From the NCBI GenBank assembly GCA_009841115.1, contig VXML01000030.1, positions 64,438 through 128,437 on the forward strand: a DNA stretch of 64,000 nucleotides. The letters run 5' to 3'. Under the pieces are notes generated by a model. That model worked only from the letters and a program-made list of their open reading frames with translations, made no database searches and had not been told where the DNA came from. Each line of letters starts with the position of its first letter. Within the stretch, counting starts at the first letter, position 1. Of this stretch, positions 24,882 to 32,479 are shown in pieces. The DNA comes from Gemmatimonadota bacterium. GTDB lineage: Bacteria > Latescibacterota > UBA2968 > UBA8231. Both the position numbers and the translations under genes were made by a program.

Positions 24882-25871
24882 GTGGTCACTCACGTATATA
24901 AGTCCCAAAAAATACTGGGTATCCTCGGCTTGTTGGTGGCGATTTTTGTGGTCACTTGGATCGTCGAACCTAAGTTTGTCAGTGCCTATAATCTACAGAA
25001 TATCATCCGCTGGACCTCGCTGTTTGGCATCATTTCCATTGGCGTGGCCTTTGTCATCATCACGGGTGGTATTGACTTGTCGATAGGCTCATTGATCGGC
25101 TTGGTGGGTTGTCTGCTGCCCATGCTTTTGGCCGCTGGATATCCACCTGTCATTGCGCTGTTGGCCGTTGTGGTTTTGTCGCTGGCCATTGGGTTGATGC
25201 ACGGCTTGCTGATCACGCGCTTGGGCTTGCAGCCGTTTGTCGTGACGCTGTGTGGTCTGCTGTTCTACCGAGGCTTTGCCCGCTGGCTCACCCACGACCA
25301 AGTCCAGGGCTTTGGCTCGTCCTACGAGGGCTTGCGCCAACTGGCGATTGGCAAGGTCTCGCTAGGCGGTGGCTTTGCGCTGCCGATTCCGTTTTTCCTC
25401 TTGGTGATTGCTGGAGTTCTCGCCGCTCTCTTCCTCAACCGCACGATATGGGGCCGCTATCTGTTGGCACTGGGCCGCAACGAGACCGCGGCGCGCTACA
25501 GCGGCATTCAAATTGAGCGGATGAAAGTGTTGGCGTACGTGTTGTGCTCAGGCACCGCTGGTTTGGGAGGCATCCTGTTCGCTCTCGACGTCAACTCAGT
25601 GCAACCGGCCGCGCACGGCAACTTCTACGAATTGTATGCGATTGCCGCGGCCGTATTGGGGGGCTGTTCTCTGCGCGGCGGCGAAGGGTCGATTTTGGGG
25701 GTTATCATTGGCGCGGCTGTTATGCGATTGCTCTACAATGCAATCAATGTCTCGGGCATTCCCACCCAACTCGAATTTGCCATTATCGGCGCGGTGATTT
25801 TGGCGGGAGTGATCGCTGACGAGTTGATCCGCCGCGTGGCGAGTAGGCGACGAACGGGACGAGGGGATTGA
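24882..25871 (+). CDS. Sugar ABC transporter permease (RbsC-like)
   Basis: A 329-aa inner-membrane permease of the ribose/xylose/galactose class (BPD_transp_2) with about nine to ten hydrophobic helices. Recognisable segments are SLFGIISIGVAFVIITGGIDLSIGSLIGL, GLQPFVVTLCGLLFYRG, the cytosolic loop with GRNETAARYSGIQIERMK, and AVLGGCSLRGGEGSILG. It is the expected partner of the binding protein at 19118 and ATPase at 20110 but is separated from them by 3.3 kb. The GTG start lacks a strong Shine-Dalgarno. It now heads a catabolic gene set. Confidence 0.92.
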   Translation: MVTHVYKSQKILGILGLLVAIFVVTWIVEPKFVSAYNLQNIIRWTSLFGIISIGVAFVIITGGIDLSIGSLIGLVGCLLPMLLAAGYPPVIALLAVVVLSLAIGLMHGLLITRLGLQPFVVTLCGLLFYRGFARWLTHDQVQGFGSSYEGLRQLAIGKVSLGGGFALPIPFFLLVIAGVLAALFLNRTIWGRYLLALGRNETAARYSGIQIERMKVLAYVLCSGTAGLGGILFALDVNSVQPAAHGNFYELYAIAAAVLGGCSLRGGEGSILGVIIGAAVMRLLYNAINVSGIPTQLEFAIIGAVILAGVIADELIRRVASRRRTGRGD

Positions 25872-25877
25872 TTTCTC

Positions 25878-27005
25878 ATGGGAAAAAAGTATCGCGCTGG
25901 CGTCATCGGTCTCGGGTGGATGGGGTTTCTCTACGACTTGGGGAAACGGGATTACGAGCGCATTGGCGGGTCGCACAAAAACCCTATATACGATGTCGAA
26001 AGCGCCGACCGGCCCCTGCCGGATGGACTCGATATCAACCGGACGTTTCACCTCTACGATCACCCCGGGCGGGAGGGGCTGGGTTCTTCGTATTCTGCGG
26101 CTCTTTCCGACCGGCCCGAAGTGGAATTGGTGGCCGGGGCTGATCGGGACCCGCGGCGACGGGCCATGTTCGGGGAGCGCTTCGGCATTGGGGCCTTGTA
26201 CGCGGACGCGCAGGAGATGTTGGACGAAGAGCGGCTGGACATCGTGGCGATTGCGACGAACACGAAGGGGCGATCCGCGCTGACGGTGGCAGCGGTCGCC
26301 GCTGGGGTGCGGGGCGTGTTGGTGGATAAGCCGATGGTGTTCTCTCTGGCCGAAGCCGACGCTATGGTCGGCGCGTGCGCCAAGGCTGGAGTACCGCTGG
26401 TGGGTGGGGCGACGAGCGTTTCGCATCCGTCGTTTGCGCGAGCCAAGGCGCTGGTGGAGGAGGGGGCGATTGGGGAGGTGCGGTCGCTCGAAGCGCGGGT
26501 TCCGGTTTTCGCTCAGCATCAGGACTGGAGCTATTTTTTGACCAGCGACCCGATTTGGGTGTGCGGCACGGGCGATCAGCCGCGTCGGGAGCGCGGCAGT
26601 ACTGAGTTCATGGGGCAGGGGATGATCGCGTGTAGCGATGGCACGGTGGTCCACATCCGCGCTGGCGCGCCCGAGGTGCGGATTTCGGGGAGTCGGGGGG
26701 AGATGGCTTTTGAGTACAATCAATGGCGGCTCTGTCAAGACGTGGAGGCACCGGCTGCTGGGCGGGTGGAAATGCCGTGGCCCGCGCCGCAGTTTTTGTC
26801 GGGCATGCGGACGGTGTACTGCCTCGACGACCTGATCGACTGCATGGAGGGGCGGTTGGACGAGCCGAAAAATTCCGGGCGGCGGGTCGCTGTTGCGCTG
26901 GAAGTGGAGCTGGGGCTGAAGCAGTCGTCAGCGCGGGGCGGCGAGCGCGTGGAATTGCCACTGGCCGACCGCAGCTTGGCGCTGACGTACGATTGGTTCC
27001 GCTAG
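25878..27005 (+). CDS. Gfo/Idh/MocA-family oxidoreductase
   Basis: A 375-aa NAD(P)-dependent sugar or inositol dehydrogenase-like protein. The N-terminal Rossmann fold starts with RAGVIGLGWMGFLYD; the catalytic EKP-type motif appears as LVDKPMVFSLAEADAM (about 150-165). The C-terminal alpha/beta domain follows, including QGMIACSDGTVVHIRAG. It starts six bases after the permease stop, so it probably acts on the imported sugar or its derivative. The substrate is unknown. Confidence 0.88.
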   Translation: MGKKYRAGVIGLGWMGFLYDLGKRDYERIGGSHKNPIYDVESADRPLPDGLDINRTFHLYDHPGREGLGSSYSAALSDRPEVELVAGADRDPRRRAMFGERFGIGALYADAQEMLDEERLDIVAIATNTKGRSALTVAAVAAGVRGVLVDKPMVFSLAEADAMVGACAKAGVPLVGGATSVSHPSFARAKALVEEGAIGEVRSLEARVPVFAQHQDWSYFLTSDPIWVCGTGDQPRRERGSTEFMGQGMIACSDGTVVHIRAGAPEVRISGSRGEMAFEYNQWRLCQDVEAPAAGRVEMPWPAPQFLSGMRTVYCLDDLIDCMEGRLDEPKNSGRRVAVALEVELGLKQSSARGGERVELPLADRSLALTYDWFR

Positions 27006-27018
27006 AGGATACGAGCCG

Positions 27019-27747
27019 ATGCGGGTATTGGTTACGGGCGCGGCTAGTGCATTGGGCCAAGAGGTAACCGCTGCGCTGGCAGCAGATGAAAACGCGCAAC
27101 TGCGGTTGTTAGACGACTGCGCGGCGCAGCGGCAAGACGGCGAATGGATCGATGCTCGACTGACGGATCCAGACGCGGTATGTCAGGCGGTGCAGGGTGT
27201 AGATGCCGTCGTCCACACGGGCGAGCCGCCGCCTGCGCCGGAGAGCGAAGAGGCCCTGCTGGACCGGGCGACGCGCGGTACGCACGTGCTGTTGCAGGCG
27301 GCGGTGGAGGCCGGCGTTAAGCGGTTTGTGTATGGCAGTACTCTTGAAGTGTTTCGCGGATACCCTGACACGGTGTACGTCACTGAATATTACAAGCCAT
27401 TGCCACCGACCGAAATGGCGGTGTTGGCGCGATATTTGGGTGAGATCACGTGCCGCGAATTTGCGCGTGAGCATCCCATTACGGTCACGGCGTTGCGTCT
27501 CGGCAAGCTGGTGCGGGAGGAGGAGGTCGCCGGGCAAGAATGTGATTTGATGTGGGTCGATATTCGCGATGCAGCGCAGGCGTTTTACGCGGCGTTGGCG
27601 CGGGATGCGAGCGCATCCCTAAATTGGGTGCCGCGCTGGGCTGTGTACCACATTGCCGCGCCCATTACCCATCCTAAGTTTTTGCTCGACCGAGCTAAGT
27701 CCATGGGCTATCGGCCGCAGCGCGAGTTTCGAGGAGCCGACGCATGA
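27019..27747 (+). CDS. NAD-dependent epimerase/dehydratase-like protein, catalytic Tyr unclear
   Basis: A 242-aa extended-SDR-like protein with an N-terminal Rossmann motif (VLVTGAASALGQEV) and AVVHTGEPPPAP in place of the usual AxxH segment. VYGSTLEVF is present at the Ser position. In the region where YxxxK is expected I read EMAVLARYLGE, so the catalytic Tyr/Lys pair may be missing. It ends in an ATGA overlap with the next, related gene. It may be non-catalytic or act on an unusual substrate. Confidence 0.8.
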   Translation: MRVLVTGAASALGQEVTAALAADENAQLRLLDDCAAQRQDGEWIDARLTDPDAVCQAVQGVDAVVHTGEPPPAPESEEALLDRATRGTHVLLQAAVEAGVKRFVYGSTLEVFRGYPDTVYVTEYYKPLPPTEMAVLARYLGEITCREFAREHPITVTALRLGKLVREEEVAGQECDLMWVDIRDAAQAFYAALARDASASLNWVPRWAVYHIAAPITHPKFLLDRAKSMGYRPQREFRGADA

Positions 27748-28463
27748 AGAAAAAGGTGTTGCTGCTAGGGGCCTCGGGGATGATCGCCCCCGATCTGCTA
27801 CCCGGTCTCGAAGATACGTACGATGTGACGCTGGCTGACGTTGTCCCGCACCCGGACGGCAAGCCCATCGTGCATTGCGATGTGTCGTCGCGGGAGCAGG
27901 TGCGGGACGCGGCTGCGGGCATGGACGCGATTATGAATTTTTCGGTCGTGCGCGATCATCCCGAGCAGAGCTTTCACGTCAATATGCGGGGGGCGCTCAA
28001 TGTGATGCAGGCCGCGGTTGAGCACGGGATCAAAAAGGTGATTCACACCGGTCCGCAATTCGTTCGCCGCACGTATGACCACGACTTTGACATTGCGGAT
28101 GTGCCGCCGGTTTTGACTACGGGTTATTACTGCCTGACGAAGGGACTGGCGAGCGAGATTTGCCGGACGTACGCGCGGGCGCATGGCATTCAGACGATCA
28201 GCTTTGTGTTCAATGGCTTGGGGCCGCGGCCGACGCAAAGTGCCGGGGATTTTCCGCCTTTTACGGTGGTGTGGGAGGACTTGCAGCACGCCTGTCGGCT
28301 GGCGCTGGAAATTCCACAGGTGCCGGACTGCTTTCAGGAATTCAATTTGCTTAGCTGGGAGGGGCACGGGAAGTACAATGTCGATAAGGCCCGGCGCATC
28401 TTGGGCTTTGAGCCGACGGAGCGCTGGGAGCGGTATTTTGCGCGCAATGTAAATGACCACTAA
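27744..28463 (+). CDS. NAD-dependent epimerase/dehydratase
   Basis: A 239-aa extended SDR. The Rossmann motif LLLGASGMIAPDLLPGL is at 6-22, DAIMNFSVVRDHPEQSF gives the substrate loop, and TGYYCLTKGLASEICRTYAR contains an intact YxxxK pair. The ATG overlaps the stop of the preceding homologous gene by four bases, so the two proteins are made together and could form a heterodimer. The substrate is unknown; context suggests a sugar or polyol derivative. Confidence 0.85.
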   Translation: MKKKVLLLGASGMIAPDLLPGLEDTYDVTLADVVPHPDGKPIVHCDVSSREQVRDAAAGMDAIMNFSVVRDHPEQSFHVNMRGALNVMQAAVEHGIKKVIHTGPQFVRRTYDHDFDIADVPPVLTTGYYCLTKGLASEICRTYARAHGIQTISFVFNGLGPRPTQSAGDFPPFTVVWEDLQHACRLALEIPQVPDCFQEFNLLSWEGHGKYNVDKARRILGFEPTERWERYFARNVNDH

Positions 28464-28479
28464 AACTAGGAGCTTTTCC

Positions 28480-29274
28480 ATGAGCGAAATCATCGCGGAT
28501 ACGGCTCAAATCCCCGAACTGGAAGATCAACTCGACGCACTCGACCGGCATGGCTTTCTATTGGTGCGCAATGCGCTGCCCGAGGATGTGGTGCTGGCTT
28601 GGCGAGAGTGCTTGGTGCGGAAGTACGAGCGGCGGGAATGGGACATTAGCAACGAAGTGGGCAATGTGGCTTTTGACCATTTGTTGGAGCAGGAACCCGA
28701 GATAGCCCGGCCCATGGTCGGCCATTCTTCGGTCGCGCCGTATTTGCAGGCCATGCTTGGACGGCAATGCCAGTTGCGGAGCTTTCGCGCGCATATCAAT
28801 CCGGGGGCTTATACCCAAGAGTGGCACAAGGACTTTGGCTATTATTGGGACGCGCCCGACGAGGCGCGACATGCGCTGCGACCGCTGTGCATAAACACCA
28901 CGTTTTACCTGACGGACAACGCGCCTGAGACTGGGCGTTTGACCTTCATCAACAACTTCTGTCACAATGCGCTGCCGGAAGAAATTCGCCACCTAGGGGG
29001 ATACAATTCCGACAATCCCTTTTACCAGTGGTGCGAGCGGCAGGAGCACATCCACCTGCACCCTATGACCGGCGACGCGGTGGTGTTCTTCAGCCACATC
29101 CCGCACCAAGGTGCCAAGCTAAAGGAAGATGCCGACGCCCCCATCCGCGGCAACGTGGTGCTGCACTATCAGCAGACGCCGATGTTCCCGGGGATTCCCT
29201 TTGTCAGCTCGCCGCTGCCGGCCATTGCCGCGCTCGGGTACAACGGGACCTTTCCGTTTGCCGAGGGGCGTTAG
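28480..29274 (+). CDS. Phytanoyl-CoA dioxygenase (PhyH) family protein
   Basis: A 264-aa Fe(II)/2-oxoglutarate-dependent oxygenase-like protein. The metal ligands are visible as HxD in TQEWHKDFGYYWD and a distal His in FFSHIPHQGAKL, followed by the Arg that binds 2-oxoglutarate (IRGNVVLHY). I chose ATG 28480 (AGGAG 7 bases upstream) over ATG 28453, which would overlap the previous gene. It is the first of three PhyH paralogs in the window. The substrate cannot be read from sequence. Confidence 0.87.
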   Translation: MSEIIADTAQIPELEDQLDALDRHGFLLVRNALPEDVVLAWRECLVRKYERREWDISNEVGNVAFDHLLEQEPEIARPMVGHSSVAPYLQAMLGRQCQLRSFRAHINPGAYTQEWHKDFGYYWDAPDEARHALRPLCINTTFYLTDNAPETGRLTFINNFCHNALPEEIRHLGGYNSDNPFYQWCERQEHIHLHPMTGDAVVFFSHIPHQGAKLKEDADAPIRGNVVLHYQQTPMFPGIPFVSSPLPAIAALGYNGTFPFAEGR

Positions 29275-29306
29275 AATTTCAACATCACAAGAAAAGGAGA
29301 ACGCTT

Positions 29307-30218
29307 ATGCGTCACTTTACTCGCACCCCCCATTACAGCGGGCCGGACGATCCCGAAATCGGCCAAGTGCGCGGCACTTTGGCGCTCGGAGAAACCGTCA
29401 TCATTGAGACCACTGGTGGAGCGGACAACGACTTTGAAGCGGCCGGGGAGACCCGCGCCGGCATGATTACTTCCGGGGAGAGCCATCGCCGCTACGCCCG
29501 CCCCGGCGGCCCCTTTCTCATCGAGGACATTGGGCCGGACGATTGGGTGGCCATTGAAATCATCGACATCGAGGTCGGTCCTTACGGCTTCTATCGCAAC
29601 GGCGGTCCCAATTGGGGCAATTGGCGCTGTGTGGCGCCGGTGCGCGACGGACTGATTCACTTTCCGCCGGATTTTGTCGTCCCGGTGCGGCCCATGATCG
29701 GCGTCGTCCAGCTCGAATCGTGGGCACCCAATGCCATCGATCACGGCGGCAACATGGATTTCAATGCTATCCAGCCCGGCAGCACCGTTCACATCCGCGC
29801 GCAAAAGCCTGGGGGATTACTCTCGCTGGGCGATGTCCACGCGCGCATGGGCGACGGCGAGTTGACTGGGGCTGGGGTCGAGATCGACTCGGCCATCACG
29901 CTCAAGGTGGATCGCTCGCCCGGATTCCCCAATAGCAGTCCCGTGGTCGAGACCACTAGGGTAGTGGAAGACGCTGAGGAATATCTCACCAGTGCGCGTG
30001 CAGAAGAGTGGGGCGACGCGCTCAAAGCGGCGTGGCTCGAAATGGTGGCCCTCATTTGCGACCGCTACGACACTACGTACGAATACGCCAACATGATCGT
30101 CGGCACTATTGGGGACGCGCGTCCGGGCTTTGCCACTGGCTACATGGGCGGGTACGCGACCTGTCAGATCGCAGTGACCAAGAAGTTGCGGCGCACGGGC
30201 GAGCCGTACCAGCCCTAG
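29307..30218 (+). CDS. Acetamidase/formamidase family hydrolase
   Basis: A 303-aa FmdA/AmdA-family protein that may hydrolyse short-chain amides to ammonia and the acid. It begins RHFTRTPHYSGP. Family features are GDWVAIEI-type text (GPDDWVAIEIIDIEVGPYGF), GNMDFNAIQPGSTVHI (close to the conserved GGN-D segment) and the LSLGDVHARMGDGELTGAGVE metal-site motif with Asp and His. AAAAGGAG lies 8 bases before the ATG. It sits between two PhyH genes, so oxidation by PhyH could release or create an amide or related substrate, which is inference. Confidence 0.88.
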   Translation: MRHFTRTPHYSGPDDPEIGQVRGTLALGETVIIETTGGADNDFEAAGETRAGMITSGESHRRYARPGGPFLIEDIGPDDWVAIEIIDIEVGPYGFYRNGGPNWGNWRCVAPVRDGLIHFPPDFVVPVRPMIGVVQLESWAPNAIDHGGNMDFNAIQPGSTVHIRAQKPGGLLSLGDVHARMGDGELTGAGVEIDSAITLKVDRSPGFPNSSPVVETTRVVEDAEEYLTSARAEEWGDALKAAWLEMVALICDRYDTTYEYANMIVGTIGDARPGFATGYMGGYATCQIAVTKKLRRTGEPYQP

Positions 30219-30237
30219 GCCAAAAGGAGAAGGCCGC

Positions 30238-31050
30238 ATGGCGACACCATTGCAGGTAGAGCAATACCGCGAGCAGGGTTACTTCATCGCTGACGATGCA
30301 GTCGCCCCGGACATGCTAGCGGCCTTGGAGGCCGGGGCGCGACGCGCGGTGGAAAAGGTGCGCTCCGGCGCGGTGGTGGCTACGGCCGAGCAGATCAGCA
30401 CCGGCGGCCCGGGTGTGGAGCCGCGCAACATCTTGGGTTTGATCGCGCCCGAGTTTGGCGAGCCGATCTTTGCCGAATACCTCATGTCCGAGCCGGTGGA
30501 GACCTACGTGCGCGCCTTGGTGGACGGCCCGTTGCGCTTGGGCTGGGTGGGGCTAATCGTCCTGCACGGTCCGACTGAATACGACACGGGCTGGCACCGC
30601 GACTTTGGCCAAGAGGAGCGCGACGGCAGTCGGGAGGTGGAGTTGGAGATTCTGGGCCGCTATCGCAAGAACTTGGTCAAGTGGCATTTGGCCTTGGTGG
30701 ACGACGCCTGCCTGTGGTTGGTGCCGGGCAGCCAGCGCCGCTACCGCACCGAGGAGGAACGCGAAGTGCTGATCAACAACCGCAAGGGCGACGTGCCCAA
30801 TGCACAGCAAATAGTGCTACAAAAGGGGCAGACCATTTTCTGGAATGGCAATACCATTCACCGGGGTCTCTTGTCCGCTGGCGTGAACGAGCGGCTGACC
30901 CTGACGGGCGCGTTAGTCAAGCACGAGGAAGCCCAGCGCGAAGCCCTCGACGAGCGCTTTCGCTGGCAATTGGCCGACAATGTGCGGGATGCGCTGCCGG
31001 TGCGGATGCAGGGCTACTACGACCGCTGGCGTCAGGTGCAAGACGTTTAG
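30238..31050 (+). CDS. Phytanoyl-CoA dioxygenase (PhyH) family protein
   Basis: A 270-aa member with VEQYREQGYFIADDAV at the start, HxD in GWHRDFGQEERDGS, and the distal His/Arg in NTIHRGLLSAGVNERLTLTG. AAAGGAG precedes the ATG. It ends the operon that starts with the sugar permease and converges on the enolase-superfamily gene with 10 bases between stops. It differs clearly from the 28480 protein, so it is not a recent duplicate. Confidence 0.87.
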   Translation: MATPLQVEQYREQGYFIADDAVAPDMLAALEAGARRAVEKVRSGAVVATAEQISTGGPGVEPRNILGLIAPEFGEPIFAEYLMSEPVETYVRALVDGPLRLGWVGLIVLHGPTEYDTGWHRDFGQEERDGSREVELEILGRYRKNLVKWHLALVDDACLWLVPGSQRRYRTEEEREVLINNRKGDVPNAQQIVLQKGQTIFWNGNTIHRGLLSAGVNERLTLTGALVKHEEAQREALDERFRWQLADNVRDALPVRMQGYYDRWRQVQDV

Positions 31051-31060
31051 ATCACTCGCG

Positions 31061-32296
31061 TCAATCGGTGCGGAAGACGCCTTCCTTTTTGACGCGGTCG
31101 TGAACTTTGGCAAACTCGGCCGAGCCGTCGTCTTCCCAGATTGAGGAGCGGAAGCCGCGATCGACGCCCTCTTGATGGCCGGTAATACTGGTGGGAGAGA
31201 TGTAGGACGAGCCGTAGTATGTGTTCCCGCCGGGCATCTGCAAGACACCGACGTGGGTTGGACGCTCGACGAGCGATTGGGACGCTAGCCGCGCCAGCGC
31301 GTCCTCATCGACTGTAAAGCCCAGGCCCGGTCCGTTGGGTACGGGGGAGGCTCCATCGACGACGGGAATGGTTTCGGTGGTGTAGTCTTCGGCATACTGG
31401 TCGTCGAGGTTGATCGAGTGAGCGGTGTGAGTCGGCAGCACCGAAGCCATGTGCATGGCCATGGCCTTACCCAGAGTACCTCCTTCGAATTGCAGCAGAA
31501 CTTGTACATTGGCCCGGCCACAGGCCCAGCCGGCGGCCATGGTGTCTTCGAGCGTGCCGCCGATCATGTACATATCGGCGAGGCCGTAGATCAACTCTTG
31601 GACTCCGCCCAAGGGCGTGCCGTGCATGATTAGCGGCAGACTGGTCTGCTGGCGCAGGCGCTTCCAGCCGTCGATGTCACTTTTGTCGAACGGGTCTTCG
31701 ATGTAGCCGACGATGGGGAAGTTTCTTTCGAGTTCGGCGATGATCGGCAGTGCGCTGCCGAGGCTGCGGTTGTGGTTGAAATCGTAGTGGATGCGGAAGC
31801 TCTCCGGAGCGACCTCTGTGGCCAGACGGGTCTGCTCGAAGACGTCGTGATAGGTGCAGGTGTGGATTTTGAAGACGCGGTAGCCCTCGGCGGCGGCGCG
31901 TTTGATCTCGTCGCGGAAGATTTCTGGGGAAGCGGGTCGGGTCCAGGCGGCCACGGCGATGGCGTTGCGCTTTTTCTGGCCGAGGAGTTTGTGAACGGGC
32001 AGGTCGAGGTGTTTGCCCATTGCGTCGTACAGGGCGCAGAGCAGACCCGAGGGGACGGCGGAGCGATTGTCGTTGATGAAGTCGAAAGGGCTGAGGCCGA
32101 TAAATTGCGCGACGGCGTCGCGGGATGGTTTGGCGTAGGGCCGCACTCGCATGTCGCCGTAGCCGGTGATGCTGGCGTCGGTGTGGACTTTGTACACGAC
32201 GCGGCAGTCGATGCCGTAGAGATCGACGCGGCGCTCGGCGTAGCGGCTGGCCAGCTTGGGAAAGATGGGGATGACTTCGATGTCGGTGATTTTCAT
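31061..32296 (-). CDS. Enolase-superfamily enzyme (mandelate racemase/sugar-acid dehydratase-like)
   Basis: A 411-aa protein with the capping domain at the N-terminus (KITDIEVIPIF, GYGDMRVRP) and a barrel containing the expected catalytic Lys region (GYRVFKIHTC) and metal-ligand strands (FRIHYDFNHNRS with Asp, VGYIEDPFD with Glu). The third strand end, LIMHGTPLGGVQE, is unusual and may alter metal binding. Such enzymes abstract a proton next to a carboxylate, often dehydrating sugar acids. AAGGAG lies upstream of the ATG. It is divergent from the CehA-like gene at 32480. Confidence 0.82.
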   Translation of the reverse strand: MKITDIEVIPIFPKLASRYAERRVDLYGIDCRVVYKVHTDASITGYGDMRVRPYAKPSRDAVAQFIGLSPFDFINDNRSAVPSGLLCALYDAMGKHLDLPVHKLLGQKKRNAIAVAAWTRPASPEIFRDEIKRAAAEGYRVFKIHTCTYHDVFEQTRLATEVAPESFRIHYDFNHNRSLGSALPIIAELERNFPIVGYIEDPFDKSDIDGWKRLRQQTSLPLIMHGTPLGGVQELIYGLADMYMIGGTLEDTMAAGWACGRANVQVLLQFEGGTLGKAMAMHMASVLPTHTAHSINLDDQYAEDYTTETIPVVDGASPVPNGPGLGFTVDEDALARLASQSLVERPTHVGVLQMPGGNTYYGSSYISPTSITGHQEGVDRGFRSSIWEDDGSAEFAKVHDRVKKEGVFRTD

Positions 32297-32479
32297 CTTG
32301 GAAGGCTCCTTGATGGACGGAGAAGGTGGTTGGCGGCCAAGTTACGGGAGGGGGAGAGGAGACGCAAGCGTTGAGTGTCGTTGGTTGGCCAGGTGGGATG
32401 CGTCCATTCTTTTTGCACAAGTCGGTCCCTCAAACCATTTTATCAGCCCAAACGCAAGACCACTTCAAAGGAGGAGACC

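Noticed and set aside
32375..32479. Extended N-terminus of CehA copy 1
   Set aside because: A perfect AAAGGAGG precedes ATG 32480 and the paralog starts at the equivalent position.
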